Source: Thermoflexales bacterium
Lineage (GTDB): Bacteria > Chloroflexota > Anaerolineae > Fen-1058
Assembly: GCA_016931085.1 (NCBI GenBank)
Contig: JAFGFO010000014.1
Location: 1 to 7,868, forward strand
Direction: 5' to 3'
DNA: 7,868 nt
Of the stretch, positions 6,975 through 7,868 are shown in pieces. The notes below the pieces were generated by a model. It made no database searches. It worked only from the letters and a program-made list of their open reading frames with translations, and had not been told where the DNA came from. The position numbers were made by a program, and so were the translations under genes. Within the stretch, counting starts at the first letter, position 1. Each line of letters opens with the position of its first letter.

Positions 6975-6995
6975 ACGTTTTACGTTTCACGTCGT
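6975..6995. repeat. Three heptanucleotide repeats at the ATPase/permease junction
   Basis: Three tandem heptamers occur on the plus strand: ACGTTTT (6975-6981), ACGTTTC (6982-6988) and the diverged ACGTCGT (6989-6995). They contain the stop codon of the ATPase gene and fill most of the 27-nt gap to the permease start. Confidence 0.6.
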
Positions 6996-7715
6996 TCCCA
7001 GCGGCTGGCCTGGACAAGCCTCCCTCTGATTGGCTACCCGCTCGTCGGCCACGATTTGCCCATCGCTCAGGTGAATGTTGCGCTGGGTGTGCTCGGCGAT
7101 GCGCGGGTCGTGCGTGACGAACACGATGGTGATGTTGTGTTCCTGGTTCAATTTCTGGAACAGGCACATAATCTCGGCCCCCGACTTGGAGTCCAGGTTG
7201 CCGGTCGGCTCATCGGCCAGGATGATGGCCGGGTCGTTGACCAATGCCCGCGCGATGGCCACCCGCTGCTGCTGCCCGCCCGACAGCTCGTTGGGACGGT
7301 GGTGCAGCCGGTCGCCCAGGCCCACCGCCTCTAGCGCGGCGACGGCGCGCTTGCGGCGCCCGTCGCCCCCGGCATAGATCAATGGCAGCTCGACGTTCTG
7401 CACTGCCGGCGTGCGCGCCAGCAAATTATAGTTCTGGAACACAAAGCCGATCTTGCCGTTGCGGATCTCGGCCAGTTGGTTGTCGTCGAGCCGCCCGACG
7501 TCTACGCCCTCCAAGAGGTACACGCCGGAGGTGGGCTGATCCAGGCAGCCGATGACGTTCATCAGGGTGGACTTGCCGGAACCGGATGGCCCCATGATGG
7601 CCGTCATCTCGCCTTGGCGGATGGTCAAGGACACACCGTTCAGGGCATGCACCTGGATGTCACCCATCTGGTAGGTCTTGGTGACGTTTTCAATTTCAAT
7701 GACTGCTTTGTCCAT
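6987..7715 (-). CDS. MacB/LolD-class ABC transporter ATPase
   Basis: The 242 residues carry every ATPase motif: Walker A GPSGSGKS (42-49), Q-loop Q94 in FVFQNYNLL, signature LSGGQ (144-148), Walker B IILADE (164-169) and the switch H202 in FVTHD. The A-loop aromatic is Y15 in KTYQMG. SALPQ-type D-loop is represented by GNLDS (172-176). Length and sequence fit the MacB/LolD/FtsE group, which powers FtsX-fold permeases. ATG 7715 has AGGAAGAGG just upstream, and that site overlaps the stop region of the adaptor gene (11-nt gap), so translational coupling is likely. The last ~20 residues (RVANQREACPGQPLGTT) form a poorly conserved tail that runs into a heptamer repeat; its end may have been extended or altered by that repeat. 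Confidence 0.96.
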   Translation of the reverse strand: MDKAVIEIENVTKTYQMGDIQVHALNGVSLTIRQGEMTAIMGPSGSGKSTLMNVIGCLDQPTSGVYLLEGVDVGRLDDNQLAEIRNGKIGFVFQNYNLLARTPAVQNVELPLIYAGGDGRRKRAVAALEAVGLGDRLHHRPNELSGGQQQRVAIARALVNDPAIILADEPTGNLDSKSGAEIMCLFQKLNQEHNITIVFVTHDPRIAEHTQRNIHLSDGQIVADERVANQREACPGQPLGTT

Positions 7716-7726
7716 AAGACCTCTTC

Positions 7727-7868
7727 CTACTCGCTTCTCACTTCTTCGATGAAGGATGTCAAGCTCTTGACGCCGCCGGCAGCCACCACGTCGCCCTCGG
7801 CCAGGCCCGAGATCACTTCGCTGTCGCTCTCGTTGCGCAGCCCGGCGACGATTTCCACCTCGCGCAAC
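7727..7868 (-). CDS. C-terminal end of a MacA/HlyD-like efflux adaptor, 5' part beyond the window
   Basis: Forty-six codons are visible before the TAG at 7729-7727: LREVEIVAGLRNESDSEVISGLAEGDVV, then AAGGVKSLTSFIEEVRSE. The pattern V-x-I-V-x-G-x-x-[N]-[E]-x-x-x-E-V-x-S-G-L-x-E-G-D-x-V is the membrane-proximal domain seen at the end of RND/MacA-type periplasmic adaptors. The gene directly precedes a MacB ATPase and permease, which supports the call. The beta-barrel, lipoyl and hairpin domains lie outside the window, so I cannot tell whether it has a lipoprotein or transmembrane anchor. The last codons (GAAGTGA GAAGCGA GTAGGAA on the minus strand) show a 7-base purine-rich rhythm like the other gaps here. 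Confidence 0.85.
   Translation of the reverse strand, partial: LREVEIVAGLRNESDSEVISGLAEGDVVAAGGVKSLTSFIEEVRSE

Overview
All protein-coding genes that I can support lie on the minus strand, so the biology reads from the right end of the window to the left. The DNA is GC-rich (about 60% by eye) with short intergenic gaps. The mix of genes (a MacAB-type exporter, a REC-HisKA-HATPase hybrid, PspA, an SPFH protein, NfeD, and a zinc-ribbon/TPR membrane protein) plus short heptanucleotide repeats between genes suggests an environmental bacterium. Chloroflexota (Anaerolineae-like) is my best guess, but nothing here proves it. There are no RNA genes, CRISPR arrays, integrases or transposases.

Right part (7868 to 5724): a tripartite MacAB-like export operon. 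It has the last 46 codons of a periplasmic-adaptor-like protein, a complete MacB/LolD-class ATPase, and a complete MacB/FtsX-type permease, with gaps of 11 and 27 nt.

Middle (5723 to 4515): a cytoplasmic response-regulator/histidine-kinase hybrid. It has a recognisable sigma70-type promoter (perfect TATAAT) abutting the permease stop codon, a small dyad over the -10, and a leader hairpin that can mask its Shine-Dalgarno.

Left part (4382 to 1): a five-gene membrane-maintenance operon: pspA, a TPR/zinc-ribbon/four-TM/TPR protein, a two-TM coiled-coil protein, a protease-less NfeD, and a slipin/stomatin (SPFH) cut by the window edge. PspA, NfeD and SPFH proteins are known membrane-stress and membrane-organisation factors. 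The two proteins between them match no family I can name and are the most likely new components.

The likely theme is envelope homeostasis: an exporter, a two-component hybrid that may control one or both neighbours (inference from position only), and a PspA/SPFH/NfeD membrane-repair module. The non-coding DNA is also patterned. Heptanucleotide repeats sit in the pspA downstream gap, where they are arranged as an inverted pair, and at the ATPase/permease junction. A nested palindrome separates nfeD from the slipin gene. No stretch longer than 132 nt is without a gene.
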